This document shows positions 17,053 to 23,842 of a DNA stretch of 33,758 nt, piece after piece. The translations under genes were made by a program, and so were the position numbers. The first letter of the stretch is position 1. The number at the start of each line of letters is the position of its first letter. This DNA comes from Candidatus Heimdallarchaeota archaeon (lineage in GTDB: Archaea; Asgardarchaeota; Heimdallarchaeia; Heimdallarchaeales; Heimdallarchaeaceae): NCBI GenBank assembly GCA_021399345.1, contig JAAFKI010000074.1:1-33758 (forward strand). The letters run 5' to 3'. A model generated the notes under the pieces. The model did no database searches, had not been told where the DNA came from, and was given only the letters and a program-made list of their open reading frames with translations.

Positions 17053-18366
17053 TTATTTTTTCATTTCAGTAAGTATTCTTTCAGAGATTTTAGAACATTT
17101 TTCTATTATTTTATTTTTGTCTAATGTTTTGTGTTTTCTATTTTCATAAATAAGGTTGCCATTTACGAAAAGGTCTGTAACATCGGAACTTAATGACGAG
17201 TATATCACATTTGACAAAGGATTATTCTGTGGCCAAGAATGGCTTCTCTCAAATGATAAAAGTGTGATATCTGCAATAGAACCTTTAGATATCCCAGATG
17301 AAGGTTCTCCTAAAGCTTTCATCCCTTGTATAGTTCCTGCAGTAAGAATTTGTGAATTTTTGATTACTTTAGGGTCATTTGCCAAATATTTTTGCAACAT
17401 TGCAGCAGTTGATATTTCCTCTAGCATTCCTAAATCATTGTTGGAAGCATTTCCATCAGTCCCTATTGCTACATCAATTCCTAAATCTAGATATTTGTAA
17501 ATTGGAGCAATTCCAGCTGACATCTTCAAATTAGATTGTGGATTATGAAGTACAGTAAAATCATTTTCCTTCATAATACTCATGTCTTGTTCATCCGTGT
17601 GAACACAGTGTGCACCTAGAATTTTCAAATCCGTTAATCCAATGCTTTGCATATATTGAATTGGAGACATTTGAAACTGATTCTTGGCATCTTCTACTTC
17701 CTTCTTTGTTTCATTTAGATGAATATGAATTGGGATATTATGTTCAGATGCTAAATCTGCAATCTTAAGTAAATATTCTTCAGGTACAGTATATGGTGCA
17801 TGAGGACCAATTCCATACTTTACAAGTTGATGTTTACCAGAAGCTTTTCTTCTCACAAGATTGGAAACATGCTTCCAAGTATTTTCTAGACTCCCAGATT
17901 CTGGAGTATTATCAAAAATGGAAGGACAGAGAAGAGCTCTGATATTAGCTTCTTTAGCAGCTTTTTCAATGCTTTCAGCGTAAAAATACTGATCAATAAA
18001 TCCACTTATTCCTGATTCAATTAGCTCTAAACATCCTAGAAGTGCTCCATAATACGCATCCTCTGAACTCATTCTCATTTCAAATGGCCAAATGTAGTCA
18101 TTTAACCAAGTAAGGAGTTTTTCATTATCACATATTCCTCTTAGAAGTGTTTCAGGAAGATGAGTATGTGCATTGATGAAAGAAGGTATTGCAATATGAT
18201 TGTTACGTTCAATCTTGTCATGCCCTGAAATTAAGCTTTTAACTTCAGCAGATTTTCCTACAGCGATTATTTCACTGTTTTCAATTAGAATTGCTCCATT
18301 CCTAATCAGTTTATTACAATTGGGACCTGCGATGATATACTTGAGTTCTAGATAATACTCGTTCAT
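17053..18366 (-). CDS. Amidohydrolase of the MTA/SAH (5'-deoxyadenosine) deaminase family
   Basis: About 437 residues from ATG 18366; the first possible start is TTG 18372. The metal site is complete: HxH in FINAHTHLPE, the His in IPIHIHLNETKKEV, the His in LGAHCVHTDEQD and the Asp in IGTDGNASNNDLGM. These motifs belong to the cytosolic deaminases that convert 5'-methylthioadenosine, S-adenosylhomocysteine or 5'-deoxyadenosine to the inosine forms, recycling by-products of SAM. Archaeal members accept several of these substrates, so the exact one is not assigned. A TATA-like TTTTATGT about 36 nt upstream fits a short leader to ATG 18366. The stop is 99 nt from the convergent EF-2 paralogue. 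Confidence 0.88.
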   Translation of the reverse strand: MNEYYLELKYIIAGPNCNKLIRNGAILIENSEIIAVGKSAEVKSLISGHDKIERNNHIAIPSFINAHTHLPETLLRGICDNEKLLTWLNDYIWPFEMRMSSEDAYYGALLGCLELIESGISGFIDQYFYAESIEKAAKEANIRALLCPSIFDNTPESGSLENTWKHVSNLVRRKASGKHQLVKYGIGPHAPYTVPEEYLLKIADLASEHNIPIHIHLNETKKEVEDAKNQFQMSPIQYMQSIGLTDLKILGAHCVHTDEQDMSIMKENDFTVLHNPQSNLKMSAGIAPIYKYLDLGIDVAIGTDGNASNNDLGMLEEISTAAMLQKYLANDPKVIKNSQILTAGTIQGMKALGEPSSGISKGSIADITLLSFERSHSWPQNNPLSNVIYSSLSSDVTDLFVNGNLIYENRKHKTLDKNKIIEKCSKISERILTEMKK

Positions 18367-18427
18367 TAACAATCAGTTAAACTTTCGTTAAACATAAAAG
18401 AAAAATGTTTCCCTTCTCTTGAGTTAT

Positions 18428-19660
18428 TCAAATATCTTCCATTTCGAATATTTTAGTGAGTCTGAACTCCTTTTCTAGAACTTCTCTTACCTGTCTGTGA
18501 GGAACAGTTAGATGAATTCTCTTTGATCTACCATAACGTCCTTTACTTATTACTTGAGCAGTAACAATTCCTAACATATCTAACTCATTAATTAAATCAC
18601 CTACACGTCTAGCAGTCAATATATCTAGACGAATAAGTTTGCATATCCTAGAATATATTTCGTAAACATCACCAGTGGTAATTTCTTCTGATTTTCCTTC
18701 TCCTATAAAAATTGCTTGTAAAACAGCTTTAGTTTGTATCGGTAGAGTGTCAAGCACCTCAATTACTGTGTTCCTTTCAATCACTTGTTGTGCTTTTCTA
18801 ACATGTAATTCTGTAACAGATTCATCGCCATTCCTCTCCGCCAACTCAGCTGCTACACGAAGTAAATCTAATGATCTTCTTGCATCTCCATGTTGTTGTG
18901 CTCCTACAGCTGAGCAGAGGTTAATTACACCAAATTCTAGCACACCCTTATGAAATGCTACATCAGTTCTTTGTTTAAGTATATCTCGAAGTTGCTCAGC
19001 GGAATAGGGGGAAAAAACAATTTCTTCTTCACTTAAACTACTTCTAATACGAGGATCAAGAGTTTCTTTGAAGTTCACGTCATTAGTTATTCCTATTATG
19101 CTAATCCTAGATGATTCTAAATCGCTATTCATACGTGTTAAAATATACAAAGACTCGGAACTTTTACTATATAACATATCCACTTCATCTAGAACAGTAA
19201 CATGAAGTGTGTTGAGTGCATCTAAAGCTTCTTTGAATTTCTGATAAACAACATCAAAATGTAAACCTGTAATTGGAACATCTATTCCAATATCCTCACA
19301 TAATTGTGTTAATACTCTATATTTGGTATCAACATGCTGACAATTCATATAACTATATTTAAAAGATAAATCTCTTGCTTCAGCCCTTTCCCTTAGTTTA
19401 GATAGAACTTGTTTTGTTACAGCTGTTTTACCTGTTCCTGTTGTTCCATAAATAAAAACGTTTGAAGGTGCTCCACCTCTTAAAGAAGGTGCCAAAATTT
19501 TTACTAGTTCCTCAAATTTATCATCTCTATGGGGGAGAACATCTGGCACATGGTTTGGAGTTAATACTTCACGATTACTGAATATCTTTGTTTGTGCATC
19601 AAGAACTCTATCAAATATTTCATCGATATTGGATTTGTTTTTCTCACCCATTATTGCCAT
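18428..19660 (-). CDS. cdc6: Orc1/Cdc6 replication initiator
   Basis: This 410-residue AAA+ protein binds origin recognition boxes and recruits MCM. Walker A is GTTGTGKT (72-79), Walker B VTVLDEVDML (about 154-163), sensor 1 IIGITNDVNF and sensor 2 in HGDARRSLDLL, and a winged-helix DNA-binding domain occupies about 315-405 (RRVGDLINELDMLGIVTAQVISKGRYGRSKRIHL). The intact ATPase site and good family match point to an Orc1-type active initiator. Archaeal origins often lie beside this gene. Here ORB-like sequences occur 1.3 kb (20921-20942) and 4 kb (23590-23769) upstream of its start. ATG at 19660, with a second Met at codon 4. Confidence 0.97.
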   Translation of the reverse strand: MAIMGEKNKSNIDEIFDRVLDAQTKIFSNREVLTPNHVPDVLPHRDDKFEELVKILAPSLRGGAPSNVFIYGTTGTGKTAVTKQVLSKLRERAEARDLSFKYSYMNCQHVDTKYRVLTQLCEDIGIDVPITGLHFDVVYQKFKEALDALNTLHVTVLDEVDMLYSKSSESLYILTRMNSDLESSRISIIGITNDVNFKETLDPRIRSSLSEEEIVFSPYSAEQLRDILKQRTDVAFHKGVLEFGVINLCSAVGAQQHGDARRSLDLLRVAAELAERNGDESVTELHVRKAQQVIERNTVIEVLDTLPIQTKAVLQAIFIGEGKSEEITTGDVYEIYSRICKLIRLDILTARRVGDLINELDMLGIVTAQVISKGRYGRSKRIHLTVPHRQVREVLEKEFRLTKIFEMEDI

Positions 19661-19772
19661 CTCTTATCTACTATAGCTGTACTTTTGTGACTATTGTTTA
19701 ACTTTGTCGATATATGTTGACTGAAATAATTATCAGATTTACGAATTGAATCAAGAAAAAGCTAGACTATTT

Positions 19773-20087
19773 TCATGCTAACTTGAATAGCACTTTTGGT
19801 CTTCCTCTAGTACTTCGTGGAACTGATTCTTTCGCAATAACTCCATCAGATATCATTTTAGACAAGTTGTCATACAGGGTTGAACGTGGAATATGAGTTA
19901 ATGAAACTAGTTCATTTCTGGTAAGTGGTCCATGATCTCTAAGCAAATTAATTAAAAGATTCTCTAATTCTATTTCTTGATCGGTTTCGTCTGAGTAAAC
20001 ATACACACGACGACTACTGATAACAACCCCTTGTATAGGAGATTTTTCCTTTATCTTCTTTGTTAGCATATTCTTACTCTGCTGCAT
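19773..20087 (-). CDS. Small winged-helix transcription regulator (TrmB/MarR-like)
   Basis: This 104-residue protein has a basic N-terminus and, from about residue 45, a winged helix: ENLLINLLRDHGPLTRNELVSLTHIPRSTLYDNLSKMISDGVI, then a wing with RSTRGRPKVLFKLA. The pattern resembles the DNA-binding domains of TrmB- and MarR-like archaeal regulators, but no ligand-binding domain is attached. The gene is 112 nt upstream of cdc6 on the same strand and divergent from the DUF6788-like gene. It could control either, or bind the origin region; the sequence alone does not say. Confidence 0.8.
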   Translation of the reverse strand: MQQSKNMLTKKIKEKSPIQGVVISSRRVYVYSDETDQEIELENLLINLLRDHGPLTRNELVSLTHIPRSTLYDNLSKMISDGVIAKESVPRSTRGRPKVLFKLA

Positions 20088-20178
20088 TTTATCACTTTGT
20101 CGGATTTTCTACATGGTTAGAGGATTATTGTCGAATAAATAATTCAATATAATCTGGAGAATATCAGAGTAATATCTA

Positions 20179-20565
20179 ATGTTTTTTTATGATGAAGGTA
20201 TAAATACATGTCTCAAGATGATAGTTGATAAAATAAGTGATGTTAAAATCAATTTGCAGGATGCCATAAAGGATTTAGAGTATCAAATACAATCTCTCTC
20301 AAAACAAGATCCTTTATTTGGTTTCATTAGCTCAAAGTATATCAGATGTGGTAGAGAAAACTGTAGATGCAAACAAGGTCCTAAATCTCAACACGGACCG
20401 TATTTCTATCTGAGGTTAGAGCCTGAATATAGGTTCAGCAAATATCTTGGTAAAAGAATACCAGATGCAGTTGAAGAAAGAATTATTATAGGATCTACAA
20501 TTAAAGAACTAGAAAGGAAAAGAAAAAAACTGAACTTAACTCTAGAAAAAATTGACAGTCTTTAA
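20179..20565 (+). CDS. DUF6788-like protein with a C-x4-C-x-C motif
   Basis: This 128-residue protein centres on SSKYIRCGRENCRCKQG followed by HGPYFYLRL and a YLGKRIPD turn, the pattern I associate with the DUF6788 family of unknown function. The Cys cluster CGRENCRC and the basic surroundings suggest metal and nucleic acid binding, but neither is shown. N- and C-terminal helices (IKDLEYQIQSLSKQ and IKELERKRKKLNLTLEKI) probably form a coiled-coil pair. ATG at 20179 is the listed start, with an in-frame ATG at 20218 as alternative. It stands alone between the divergent HTH gene and a long intergenic region. Confidence 0.65.
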   Translation: MFFYDEGINTCLKMIVDKISDVKINLQDAIKDLEYQIQSLSKQDPLFGFISSKYIRCGRENCRCKQGPKSQHGPYFYLRLEPEYRFSKYLGKRIPDAVEERIIIGSTIKELERKRKKLNLTLEKIDSL

Positions 20566-20667
20566 ATCCTATTCAGTTGCTTATCAGCTACACACATAGA
20601 CCCTTTTTACACACTTATTTGTACTTGAAAATAGTGTAATACTCAAGTATTACGTTTTTTGATGTTT

Positions 20668-21063
20668 TTCACAAAATATATGTAATACGTAATGAATACT
20701 ATATACACACCAAACACAAGAGCTTCACTTCTGCTTTAATCGGTCTCTAATTCAGTTATTCTTTAATTAAACTGTCTTCATGGATCTTGTGAAACTTGTT
20801 ACTATACAGTTCACTGTATTTCCAAAATCTTGTGAACAGAGCTTTTCTCACGACAAAAATTCTGATACAGTACATTAGTAATTAAAGAAGAATTTTCACT
20901 TTTGTGAATGAAAAAAGTAGACCCCTCTATTTCCACTGGAATACTGCAATATCTTGTGTTTTGAACTGTTCACAAGGTGTGAATACGTTGTTAGGCTAAT
21001 ATAGTGTTGGAATCCTAACTCTGAAAGATTTTCCAGTAGAACACTTCACAAAAGTTTGTGAAG
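20668..21063. repeat. Seven TTCACAA/TTGTGAA motifs, partly as palindromes
   Basis: Copies start at 20668, 20787, 20830, 20902, 20969, 21045 and 21056, in both orientations. Three sites are dyads. TTCAC-TTTT-GTGAA lies at 20895-20908. TTCACA-AGG-TGTGAA lies at 20969-20983. The perfect CTTCACAAA-AG-TTTGTGAAG lies at 21044-21063. A related TTGTGAA occurs in the other origin-like region near 23825. They look like repeated binding sites for one dimeric protein; which protein is unknown. Confidence 0.7.
20921..20942 (-). promoter_or_regulatory. Origin recognition box (ORB)-like element 1
   Basis: Read on the minus strand the element is TTCCAGTGGAA, then a 4-nt spacer, then AGAGGGGT. This is the two-part ORB layout: an interrupted dyad followed at fixed distance by a G-tract. 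It has the same length and spacing as the elements at 23590 and 23747. Its dyad is the best match of the three to the archaeal consensus. The Orc1/Cdc6 gene is 1.3 kb away. Confidence 0.7.
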
Positions 21064-21218
21064 TCATTTGTATAAAATAGTGTTACAGTTAAAATAAGTA
21101 ATAATAACTCACTACAAAGATAATATCTATTTAGCTATATTTTTGCAAAAATCAAGGAGGAATAGTTAAATAAGAATCGTTGTTGTAGTATTCTATCAAA
21201 GTGTAGTAATTTATTTTT

Positions 21219-22364
21219 ATGGTGAATATGATGACTGATTTCAATATCAAAATTTTAGAAGAATTATCAAATGAGTTTGGACCTTCTGGTTTTGAATGGG
21301 AAGTTCAAGCTATTTTAAAGAAATATGTTGAAGCATTTGCGGATGAAATACTTCAAGATAAAACAGGAACACTTATTTTCACTTCCAAAGGAAAAGAAGA
21401 TGGTCCAAAAATAATGATAGCTGGGCATATGGATGAAATAGGCTTTCAAGTCTCTGCTATTACCAAAGACGGTTTTCTCAAATTCCATCAGCTTGGTGGA
21501 TGGTGGGATCAGACCCTTCTATCTCAAAGGGTTAAAATCAGAACTGTAGAAGGTAAACTCTATCCAGGTATTATAGCTGCCAAACCACCTCATATTGTTG
21601 AACCTGAAGAACGCAAAAAGGTTGTTACTAAGGCTAAGATGTTCATAGATATTGGTTGTACTTCTATCGATGAAGCAAAAGAACTAGGTATTCGAATAGG
21701 CGATCCTATTATGCCAGATGCTAAATTTGAAATCTGGGAAAGACCTCGTATCAAGAAAGAAGACAAAGATACTGAAGAGAAGAGTTCTGTTACTCTTGCT
21801 GTTGGTAAAGCCTTCGATGATCGTATTGGGGCACTAATCACTGCTGAAGTTGTCCGCAAACTCAAAGGAAAAAATATTGCTCATCCTAACATTGTTTATG
21901 GAGCTGCGACTGTCCAGGAAGAAGTTGGTTTAAGGGGGGCACGCACAGCTGCTCAAATGATCAAACCTGACATAGGTATAGCTCTCGAAGTAGATATAGC
22001 AGGAGATGTTCCAGGTATTGACGATACTAAAGCCCCAGCTAAGATGGGTAAAGGACCTAGTATCTTAACCTACGATGGATCAATGATACCTAATCCAAGA
22101 TTCAGAGACTTTGTGATCAAGACAGCTGAAGAACTAGACATTCCACACCAACTTTCTCTAGTACCAGGAGGAGGAACAGATGCAGGAGTAATCCATTTAA
22201 CAGACATGGGATGCCCAAGTATAGTCATAGGAATACCTACAAGACATATTCATGCTCATAATGGGATATTAGATCTAAACGACGTAACCAATGCAATTAA
22301 GCTCATAATCAAGTTGGTTGAAGGGCTGGATAAAGAAACAGTAGAAGGATTTACAAGAATTTAA
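21219..22364 (+). CDS. M42 family metallo-aminopeptidase (TET/FrvX-like)
   Basis: A 381-residue dinuclear metallopeptidase. The metal and catalytic residues of the family are visible: His70 in IAGHMDEIG, the bridging Asp in KAFDDRIGA (about 200-201), the catalytic Glu pair in TVQEEVGLRGA (about 234-235), the Asp in LEVDIAGD (about 259) and the late His in RHIHAHNGILD. In archaea such proteins form TET dodecamers that finish peptide degradation after the proteasome; some family members were misnamed endoglucanases. Start codons ATG 21219 or ATG 21228/21231 are all possible, and the first is listed. The gene lies alone between two long intergenic regions. Confidence 0.93.
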   Translation: MVNMMTDFNIKILEELSNEFGPSGFEWEVQAILKKYVEAFADEILQDKTGTLIFTSKGKEDGPKIMIAGHMDEIGFQVSAITKDGFLKFHQLGGWWDQTLLSQRVKIRTVEGKLYPGIIAAKPPHIVEPEERKKVVTKAKMFIDIGCTSIDEAKELGIRIGDPIMPDAKFEIWERPRIKKEDKDTEEKSSVTLAVGKAFDDRIGALITAEVVRKLKGKNIAHPNIVYGAATVQEEVGLRGARTAAQMIKPDIGIALEVDIAGDVPGIDDTKAPAKMGKGPSILTYDGSMIPNPRFRDFVIKTAEELDIPHQLSLVPGGGTDAGVIHLTDMGCPSIVIGIPTRHIHAHNGILDLNDVTNAIKLIIKLVEGLDKETVEGFTRI

Positions 22365-22423
22365 CAAGGAGAAAGAAGGGAAGGAGGAGGTTTTTTCCCA
22401 AGCAAAAAACAGTGGAATGAATA

Positions 22424-22459
22424 ATCTTACCACGTAAAAAATCATTTGTGTGGTAAGAT
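22424..22459. repeat. 36-bp palindrome, copy 1
   Basis: Arms ATCTTACCAC (22424-22433) and GTGGTAAGAT (22450-22459) are perfectly complementary around a 16-nt AT-rich centre. Arms are identical in copies 2 and 3; centres differ. This copy begins about 10 nt after the stop codon of micro-ORF A on the minus strand, so it could also act as its 3' hairpin. Confidence 0.9.
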
Positions 22460-22468
22460 AAAAAACAC

Positions 22469-22534
22469 CTATGGCCACCAAGCAGGGGGGCCTAAATCTT
22501 GGTCTCCTTCTTCAGGATCGTATTCAGTATTCAT
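22469..22534 (-). CDS. Micro-ORF A: 21-residue peptide, YDPxEGD...PPxWxP family
   Basis: The peptide starts at ATG 22534, contains YDPEEGD, then GPPAWWP and a TAG stop. It shares this pattern with micro-ORF B at 22630-22698 and with the broken copy at 32930-33009. Between A and B the codons of conserved residues differ mainly at third positions (TAC/TAT, GAT/GAC, GGC/GGA, CCC/CCA), the signature of selection on protein. GATG stands exactly 4 nt before the ATG in all three copies. A TATA-like TATTTTATAGC (22578-22588 on the minus strand) lies about 50 nt upstream. YDPEEGD recalls the rubredoxin loop YxPExGD, but the iron-binding cysteines are absent. No function is known to me. Confidence 0.65.
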   Translation of the reverse strand: MNTEYDPEEGDQDLGPPAWWP

Positions 22535-22629
22535 TTTACATCATCTTGGAAAGGGGTATCATAATAACAAAAGGAAGCTATAAAATATCCAAAAGAAAAA
22601 AGATGACAAAGAAAGAGATATGGGAAAAA

Positions 22630-22698
22630 TTAAGGCCTCCACAAAGGTGGTCCTATTTCCCCATCTCCTTCGTCAGGGTCATACGTTTGTTTCACCAT
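22630..22698 (-). CDS. Micro-ORF B: 22-residue peptide, YDPxEGD...PPxWxP family
   Basis: This is a paralogue of micro-ORF A, 95 nt upstream on the same strand. It starts at ATG 22698 (in-frame TGA TGA codons stand just before, so it is not the tail of a longer gene), contains YDPDEGD and GPPLWRP, and stops at TAA. The sequence before the start reads AGTGATGAACA-ATG, with the GATG-N4-ATG spacing shared by all copies. The tandem arrangement suggests local duplication followed by divergence under selection. Confidence 0.65.
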   Translation of the reverse strand: MVKQTYDPDEGDGEIGPPLWRP

Positions 22699-22860
22699 TG
22701 TTCATCACTTTTAGTTATTATTAGAATATGAAGAAGATACTAAAGCAACAAGGAAAATAAATGACATAAAAATAGTAGAAAATCATCTAGAGCAACTTGA
22801 GGTAGATTAGATAGGAGAAAAATTATTCTTTCAAGCGCCGAAGTGTCAGAATATAGAATA

Positions 22861-22896
22861 ATCTTACCACAAAAAAATAAAACTATGTGGTAAGAT
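22861..22896. repeat. 36-bp palindrome, copy 2
   Basis: Arms ATCTTACCAC (22861-22870) and GTGGTAAGAT (22887-22896) enclose a 16-nt centre. The left flank GAATA matches copy 1 (GAATAATCTTACCAC), so similarity reaches slightly beyond the arms. Confidence 0.9.
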
Positions 22897-22929
22897 AAAT
22901 AAAAAAGTAAAGCTGAAGGAGATAGGAAA

Positions 22930-22965
22930 ATCTTACCACGTAAAATAATTATCTTGTGGTAAGAT
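22930..22965. repeat. 36-bp palindrome, copy 3
   Basis: Arms ATCTTACCAC (22930-22939) and GTGGTAAGAT (22956-22965) enclose a 16-nt centre. The start of copy 3 is 69 bp from the start of copy 2. It ends 43 nt before the 3' end of the convergent HTH gene, so it might also contribute to its termination. Confidence 0.9.
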
Positions 22966-23007
22966 TCTTACAGTTCTAATTTCGTTCCATTAGAAGTAAT
23001 AAAACAG

Positions 23008-23469
23008 TTATTTTAGGAGATCTGCTGGTATCTCAAGTACCTTTAGTTCCCCGTAGTTTTCTAAGAGTTTCTTTGTAACTGAATACAATCTTTGTGATAC
23101 ACTTCCCTTTCTATTTAGCATGTTTTCATCTGCTAATCTCGATAAGTAAGTGCTAACTGTACTCATTTTTACCCCTTCCCTGAATATTATTTCATATAAT
23201 TCACATACTTCATTTGAAATAAACCAATCCCCTTCAGGATAATGATTTCGAATTATACTCGCAATTCTTTCTATCTTTGAAGCCCCTAAAAGATCATTAA
23301 TGCTGGTAACCTTTTGGTGTTCTCTTTCTTCTTCAGCAGGACCAGATCCATCAGATTTTCCTGTAACTAAAGCAAGTGTTGTTTTAAGACTCTCTGTATC
23401 TCCAGAAGGTATTCGTATGATTGTTCCATCAGGTAGTTTGATTGTAACCTCTTTAGGCATATTACTCAC
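23008..23469 (-). CDS. Winged-helix DNA-binding protein, origin-proximal
   Basis: A 153-residue protein. The N-terminus (about 1-38) is strand-rich (EVTIKLPDGTIIRIPSGDTESLKTTLALV), followed by a charged linker. From about residue 60 a winged helix-turn-helix is apparent: KIERIASIIRNHYPEGDWFISNEVCELYEIIF, then KMSTVSTYLSRLADENMLNRKGSVSQRLYSV. I cannot name the family. The ORF opens with GTG 23469; ATG 23460 is the alternative. Its promoter lies within the candidate oriC region, and its upstream edge is 120 bp from the left ORB-like element, so it may be autoregulated or act at the origin. The 3' end faces the palindrome cluster. Confidence 0.75.
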   Translation of the reverse strand: MSNMPKEVTIKLPDGTIIRIPSGDTESLKTTLALVTGKSDGSGPAEEEREHQKVTSINDLLGASKIERIASIIRNHYPEGDWFISNEVCELYEIIFREGVKMSTVSTYLSRLADENMLNRKGSVSQRLYSVTKKLLENYGELKVLEIPADLLK

Positions 23470-23589
23470 TTTATTACTTACTATACTTTTTCAATTTAAG
23501 TTTATAAGGATAGATATCATGTTAGACTATTGATAAACCATTAAAAACTTTAGTAATATCTTAGAATTTGTAAGGCAGATATCTCTCCC

Positions 23590-23611
23590 ACCCCTCTTCT
23601 TCCAGTAGAAC
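23590..23611 (-). promoter_or_regulatory. ORB-like element 2 (left arm of candidate oriC)
   Basis: On the minus strand it reads TTCTACTGGAA, 4-nt spacer, AGAGGGGT, the same spacing as element 1. The G-tract points left, away from the AT-rich core. Confidence 0.65.
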
Positions 23612-23693
23612 TGTTTATATTAAAAAATAGATGTTTTTCTAATTGAAAAACGAAACACTTATATAATGAAGCGTTTAGTATGATTAAGGACTA

Positions 23694-23783
23694 TGTACAA
23701 ATAACATGTGTACACATATCTAAATAATATGTACAAATATACCTTTTTCCAATAGAAACAAAGGGGGGCGAGTGTGTACAAAT
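23694..23783. repeat. Cluster of TGTACA motifs in candidate oriC
   Basis: TGTACAAAT occurs three times in the same orientation (23694-23702, 23730-23738 and 23775-23783). Between the first two lies the 12-bp palindrome ATGTGTACACAT (23706-23717). Copies are 36 and 45 bp apart. They overlap the right half of the AT-rich core and the right ORB-like element. Confidence 0.7.
23747..23769 (+). promoter_or_regulatory. ORB-like element 3 (right arm of candidate oriC)
   Basis: On the plus strand it reads TTCCAATAGAA, 4-nt spacer, AAGGGGGG. It is inverted relative to element 2, with the G-tract to the right. It aligns with elements 1 and 2 over 21 positions without gaps. Confidence 0.65.
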
Positions 23784-23842
23784 TCTTCACATTCTAGCAG
23801 TTCCATAAGTTTAAAATATTCATCTTGTGAATTTCTGATATC

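Larger units (their letters stand above)
20566..21218. other. Long AT-rich intergenic region with ORB-like box and TTCACAA cluster
   Basis: No gene is seen in these 653 bases. The region holds one origin-recognition-box-like element (20921-20942), a second half-element TTCCAGTAGAA at 21031-21041 without the G-tract, seven copies of TTCACAA/TTGTGAA between 20668 and 21062, and short palindromes built from them. The last 60 bases contain the promoter of the M42 peptidase gene (TTAAATA around 21166). It resembles an origin or a control region for repeated regulator binding. Confidence 0.55.
22365..23007. other. Intergenic region with micro-ORFs and three identical-format palindromes
   Basis: This 643-base stretch lies between the convergent M42 and HTH genes. 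It contains two related minus-strand micro-ORFs (22469-22534 and 22630-22698) and three copies of a 36-bp palindrome (22424, 22861 and 22930). A plus-strand reading frame over 22471-22731 exists but is antisense to the conserved micro-ORFs and looks spurious. Positions 22716-22810 hold an open frame without a start codon (ending EQLEVD-stop), perhaps a gene remnant. Confidence 0.6.
23470..23842. other. Candidate replication origin (oriC)
   Basis: This is a gene-free, AT-rich region between the divergent HTH and zinc-ribbon genes. It contains two ORB-like elements in opposite orientation (23590-23611 and 23747-23769) whose G-tracts point outwards, enclosing 135 bp of very AT-rich DNA that could be the unwinding element. 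Four TGTACA motifs lie at 23694-23783. In Pyrococcus and Sulfolobus origins, inverted ORBs flank an AT-rich duplex unwinding element in the same way. The Orc1/Cdc6 gene is 4 kb away. Both flanking promoters are also inside. Confidence 0.65.

Noticed and set aside
21031..21041. Further ORB at TTCCAGTAGAA
   Set aside because: The dyad half is present but no G-tract follows at the required distance; at most a mini-ORB.
22469..22698. Box C/D guide RNAs in place of micro-ORFs
   Set aside because: All copies have a C-box-like (G/A)TGATGA before the ATG and CTGA later, but the C-to-D spacing varies and is too long, and third-position changes favour a peptide.
22471..22731. 86-codon plus-strand reading frame over the micro-ORF region
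   Set aside because: It is antisense to two minus-strand micro-ORFs whose codon changes fit selection on the minus-strand protein, and the translated sequence shows no fold or family pattern.
22716..22810. Short gene ending EQLEVD before the palindrome pair
   Set aside because: The frame lacks any start codon and is preceded by a stop. It may be a remnant but cannot be supported as a gene.
22424..22965. CRISPR array
   Set aside because: Only three copies, each internally palindromic with variable centres and irregular distances (401 and 33 bp), and no cas genes.
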